DNA of 7,247 nucleotides from Pseudarthrobacter sp. (GTDB lineage: Bacteria > Actinomycetota > Actinomycetes > Actinomycetales > Micrococcaceae). Position numbers and translations under genes: made by a program. Where the stretch lies: NCBI GenBank assembly GCA_013362385.1, contig JABFWC010000344.1, forward strand, positions 1 to 7,247, written 5' to 3'. The notes beneath the pieces are model-generated. The model saw only the letters and a program-made list of their open reading frames with translations, was not told where the DNA came from and did no database searches. How positions within the stretch are numbered: the first letter of the stretch is position 1; each line of letters opens with the position of its first letter. Positions 4,948-7,247 of this stretch are shown here, piece after piece.

Positions 4948-6633
4948 TCAGAGCCCCAGTTCGTTCAGGACCGGCAGTTTCTCCCGGACCCAGGCGCGCG
5001 CCTCGGTGGCGCTGGGGGCGGACAGGGCCAGCTTGGCCAGCTCCTGCGCTTCGGACAGGGTGACGGTCTTCAGTACCGCGGCCACGGCGGCCAGCGAGCG
5101 GGCCGTCATGGACAGGGTGGTGACGCCCAGCCCGGTGAGGACGACGGCGAGGGCGGGGTCGGCGGCCGCCTCGCCGCAGACCCCCACGGGCTTGTTGTGC
5201 CCTTCCGCCCGCGAGCCCTCCACGGTGAGCCCGACGAGGCGCAGGACCGCCGGCTGCCACGGGGTGTTGAGGTTGGCGAGGGGGCCGAGCTGGCGGTCGG
5301 CGGCCATGGCGTACTGCGTGAGGTCGTTGGTGCCCAGGCTGGCGAAGCCCACTTCGCGGAGGATCGACTCCGCGGTGAGCGCCGCCGAGGGGACCTCCAC
5401 CATGACCCCGGGGGTCTTGATCCCGGCGTCCGCGCACATGGAGGCAAAACGGGCAGCTTCCTCGGCGGTGGAGATCATCGGCGCCATGACCCAGACGTCG
5501 GCTTCGGACTGGTCCGCCGCCAGCGCGATGGCCTCCAGTTGGCGGTCCAGGACCCCCGGGGTGGTGAAATCGGTGCGGTAGCCGCGCACGCCCAGGGCAG
5601 GGTTTGGCTCGGTGGAGTCGGTCAGGAACGGCAGGGGCTTGTCCGCGCCGGCATCCAGCGTGCGCAGGACCACCTTCTTGCCGGGGAAGGCATCGAAAAC
5701 GCTCTTGTAGGCAGCGGCCTGCTCCTCCACGGAGGGCTCGGTGTCCCGTTCGAGGAAGCAGAACTCGGTGCGGAAGAGACCCACACCCTGGGCCCCGAGC
5801 TTGGCTGCGGCCTCGGCGTCCTTGCCGCCGCCCACGTTGGCGAGCAGCGGCACCTGGTGGCCGTCCGCCGTCGAGCCCGTGCCGGTGAATTCGGACAGCA
5901 GCGAGGCCGTGGCCGCCCAGGCTTCCGCCGCGGCGCGCAGGGCCTCATCGGGCTCGGCGGTGACCGTGCCGCCGGCGCCGTCCACGAATACCTCCGTGCC
6001 ATCCGGAATCTCGTCCACGCCTACGGCGGCCACCACGGCGGGCAGGCCGAGGGAACGGGCGATGATGGCGGTGTGGGACTGGGGGCCGCCGCCGGCGGTG
6101 ACCAGGGCCAGGACCTTATTGGGGTCCAGGGTTGCGGTGTCGGCCGGGGCGAGGTCGTCAGCGACCAGGATGAACGGGGTGGCGGAGGCGGGGATGCCCG
6201 GTGCCGGAACGCCGCGCAGTTCGGCGACGATCCGGGCGCGCACGTCCAGGACGTCGGTGGCCCGCTCCGCCATGTAGCCGCCCAGGTTGTGCAGCATCTC
6301 GGAAACGGAGGAGCCGGACTCCCAGATGGCGCGCTCGGCGGAGACGCCCCGGGCCACGAGCTTGGCCGCGCCCTTGATCAGCATGGTGTCCTTGGCCATC
6401 AGGGCAGTGGCTTCCAGGACTGCCTTACCGTCCCCGGTGGCGTGCGCGGCACGTGCCTTCAGCTCGTCATGGACGGCCTGGGAGGCTGCCTTCAGGGCCG
6501 CGGTGGCTTCCTCGGCGGTGGTGCCCGGCGCCAGCTGTTCACCGGCAGCAGGTTCGCTGATCGGTTTGGGCATCTGCCGCACGGTGCCGATGACGCGGCC
6601 TGGACTGACGCCTACTCCTGGGAAGTTCTGCAC
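4948..6633 (-). CDS. ptsI: Phosphoenolpyruvate-protein phosphotransferase (PTS enzyme I)
   Basis: First enzyme of the sugar phosphotransferase system. It takes phosphate from PEP onto a histidine and passes it to HPr, in the cytosol. At 561 aa it is close to the usual 570-575. The order is N-terminal HPr-binding and phosphohistidine domains, then the PEP-binding TIM barrel. The phosphorylated His187 is in GGGPQSHTAIIARSLGLPA. The PEP site is complete: Arg288 in GLFRTEF, Arg324 in LRTLDAGADKP, Glu413 in VEVPSAA, Asn436-Asp437 in GTNDLTQY, and Cys486 in VGVCGEAA. The start is a GTG at 6631-6633 with AGGA 6 nt upstream. No ptsH (HPr), crr or sugar permease gene is in the window. A well-formed promoter with an internal CRP/GlxR-like site lies about 110 bp upstream, shared with a divergent TetR gene. 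The HTH and hydrolase genes follow on the same strand. Confidence 0.96.
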   Translation of the reverse strand: MQNFPGVGVSPGRVIGTVRQMPKPISEPAAGEQLAPGTTAEEATAALKAASQAVHDELKARAAHATGDGKAVLEATALMAKDTMLIKGAAKLVARGVSAERAIWESGSSVSEMLHNLGGYMAERATDVLDVRARIVAELRGVPAPGIPASATPFILVADDLAPADTATLDPNKVLALVTAGGGPQSHTAIIARSLGLPAVVAAVGVDEIPDGTEVFVDGAGGTVTAEPDEALRAAAEAWAATASLLSEFTGTGSTADGHQVPLLANVGGGKDAEAAAKLGAQGVGLFRTEFCFLERDTEPSVEEQAAAYKSVFDAFPGKKVVLRTLDAGADKPLPFLTDSTEPNPALGVRGYRTDFTTPGVLDRQLEAIALAADQSEADVWVMAPMISTAEEAARFASMCADAGIKTPGVMVEVPSAALTAESILREVGFASLGTNDLTQYAMAADRQLGPLANLNTPWQPAVLRLVGLTVEGSRAEGHNKPVGVCGEAAADPALAVVLTGLGVTTLSMTARSLAAVAAVLKTVTLSEAQELAKLALSAPSATEARAWVREKLPVLNELGL

Positions 6634-6741
6634 TGAAGGTCCTCATTCTCTGCCGGTTTGCCAGGCCCGCCGAATAACCGGCGCCGTGCCGGAACCGCCG
6701 GGGGACTGCTACGTCCAGGGGCGGGAAACGTGCCTGAAAAA
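6634..6741 (-). promoter_or_regulatory. ptsI: 5' leader of ptsI with ribosome binding site
   Basis: If transcription starts about 7 nt past the predicted -10, the ptsI mRNA has a leader of about 100 nt, ending in AGGA (6640-6643, minus strand) 6 nt before the GTG. The leader contains a small GC hairpin (CCGGC 6678-6682 with GCCGG 6688-6692, 5-nt loop). I recognise no riboswitch. This clearly leadered arrangement contrasts with the neighbouring regulator genes. Confidence 0.5.
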
Positions 6742-6769
6742 ATTGTATGTGATTCAGTTCATATAGCAA
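6742..6769 (-). promoter_or_regulatory. ptsI: Predicted sigma-70-type promoter of ptsI
   Basis: On the minus strand, TTGCTA (6769-6764; two mismatches to TTGACA) and TACAAT (6747-6742; one mismatch to TATAAT) are separated by 16 bp. This is the best promoter match in the window and points toward ptsI, whose start is about 108 bp downstream. Confidence 0.6.
6748..6763. promoter_or_regulatory. CRP/GlxR-type binding site in the ptsI promoter
   Basis: TGTGA-TTCAGT-TCATA matches the CRP/GlxR consensus TGTGA-N6-TCACA at 9 of 10 defined positions. It occupies exactly the 16-bp spacer between the predicted -35 and -10 of ptsI and overlaps the candidate -35 of the divergent TetR gene. Protein bound there should block polymerase at ptsI. 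That would mean repression, unlike the upstream activating sites of enterobacterial ptsHI. The role is inferred. Confidence 0.5.
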
Positions 6770-6797
6770 TGCTATAGGTGCTAGGGTAGCGGTTATG
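6759..6797 (+). promoter_or_regulatory. Predicted promoter of the TetR gene, leaderless type
   Basis: TTCATA (6759-6764) and TAGGGT (6782-6787) are 17 bp apart, and the ATG at 6795 follows the second hexamer after 7 nt. Transcription would start at or next to the ATG. AGGG at 6783-6786, 8 nt before the ATG, could alternatively be a Shine-Dalgarno sequence. The -35 overlaps the ptsI -35, so the two promoters cannot easily be occupied at once. Confidence 0.4.
6762..6776. repeat. Perfect palindrome, probable TetR operator
   Basis: TATAGC-AAT-GCTATA is a perfect inverted repeat with 6-bp arms and a 3-nt centre, 18 bp before the TetR start. It covers the predicted ptsI -35 and lies between the predicted -35 and -10 of the TetR gene. 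TetR-family proteins typically bind such dyads in the region divergent from a target gene, so control of both its own gene and ptsI is the natural inference. Confidence 0.55.
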
Positions 6798-7247
6798 AGT
6801 TTGGATGGCCAGCTTCCCGCCAAAACGCGGCTGCTTCGTGCAGCCGCGGAATTGTTGGCCAAGTCCGCCGGAGCCCCCGTCTCCACCCGCCAGATCACCC
6901 AGCTGGCAGGGGTTTCGGCGCCCACGCTCTACCACCACTTCGGCGACAAGGAAGGTCTGTTCGACGCCGTCGTCGCCGCAGGGTTTGAGGAATATGTCAA
7001 AGGCGAAAGGGATTTCGCCCCCTCCGGCCAGCCCCTCGAGGACATCCGGAGAATGTGGGACAACCACGTCCAGTTCGGACTGAACCAGCCTGAGCTGTAC
7101 CTGGTGATGTTCGGCAACATCCGCCCGGACAGCCGGCCGGCCATCGTGGCAGATGCCGAGGCGCTGATGGAGGAGATGCTGAACAAGGCAGCGGCGGCGG
7201 GCCAGCTGAACGTCCAGCCCAGGGAAGCGGCCAGGTCCATCCTGGCG
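6795..7247 (+). CDS. TetR/AcrR-family transcriptional regulator (3' end beyond window)
   Basis: The open frame runs 151 codons to the last base of the window without a stop, so the C-terminus is missing; family members are usually about 190-220 aa. The N-terminal helix-turn-helix is typical: AKTRLLRAAAELLAK (9-23), STRQITQLAGVSAPTLYHHF (30-49), then GDKEGLFDAVVAAGF (50-64). The rest is the helical ligand-binding domain, including QFGLNQPELYLVMFG (93-107), common in TetR proteins with a WHG-like C-terminal domain. The ligand is unknown. It is divergent from ptsI, with a perfect palindrome between the two starts. Autoregulation is therefore likely, and regulation of ptsI is plausible. Confidence 0.88.
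   Translation, partial: MSLDGQLPAKTRLLRAAAELLAKSAGAPVSTRQITQLAGVSAPTLYHHFGDKEGLFDAVVAAGFEEYVKGERDFAPSGQPLEDIRRMWDNHVQFGLNQPELYLVMFGNIRPDSRPAIVADAEALMEEMLNKAAAAGQLNVQPREAARSILA

Noticed and set aside
4648..6636. A 662-codon open frame antisense to ptsI, running into the HTH gene
   Set aside because: It mirrors ptsI codon by codon, is dominated by Gly, Ala, Arg and Gln, shows no domain, and has no good start signal. Long antisense frames are expected where third positions are nearly all G or C. ptsI on the other strand has every family motif.

Overview
The window is GC-rich DNA with tightly packed genes and strong G/C preference at third codon positions. Protein style and gene content (NAD-dependent alanine dehydrogenase, PucR-type regulator, PTS enzyme I, excisionase-type HTH protein, TetR repressor) point to a high-GC Gram-positive actinobacterium. 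An Arthrobacter/Pseudarthrobacter-like member of the Micrococcaceae is my best guess, by resemblance only. There are no RNA genes, insertion sequences, CRISPR arrays or phage genes, so this is ordinary chromosomal DNA.

Layout from left to right: (1) a Gfo/Idh/MocA oxidoreductase (40-1041, +) whose last residues are disrupted by two small indels; its ancestral stop lies at 1090-1092. (2) Alanine dehydrogenase ald (1089-2207, -), converging on it with overlapping stop codons. (3) A 233-bp divergent control region with three inverted repeats. (4) A PucR-family regulator (2441-3661, +), placed like Bacillus AdeR, the known activator of ald. (5) A leftward gene set: ptsI (4948-6633), a small excisionase-type HTH protein (4491-4901) and an alpha/beta hydrolase (3664-4491). 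The hydrolase start overlaps the HTH stop, and the hydrolase ends 2 bp from the PucR gene. (6) A 161-bp divergent region between ptsI and a TetR-family regulator (6795 to the window end, +, incomplete).

Two functional themes emerge. Alanine dehydrogenase with a divergent PucR activator forms a likely alanine-catabolism module. PTS enzyme I with a divergent TetR gene forms a carbon-uptake module. Their shared promoter region holds a near-perfect CRP/GlxR-type site filling the spacer of the predicted ptsI promoter, next to a perfect palindrome overlapping both predicted promoters.

The most notable cross-window pattern concerns translation starts. Four genes (oxidoreductase, PucR, HTH, TetR) have a TAnnnT hexamer 6-7 nt before their ATG, the arrangement expected of leaderless transcripts. 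The two main metabolic genes (ald, ptsI) instead have well-spaced Shine-Dalgarno sequences. I found no convincing wholly new system; the value lies in these regulatory arrangements and the damaged oxidoreductase end.
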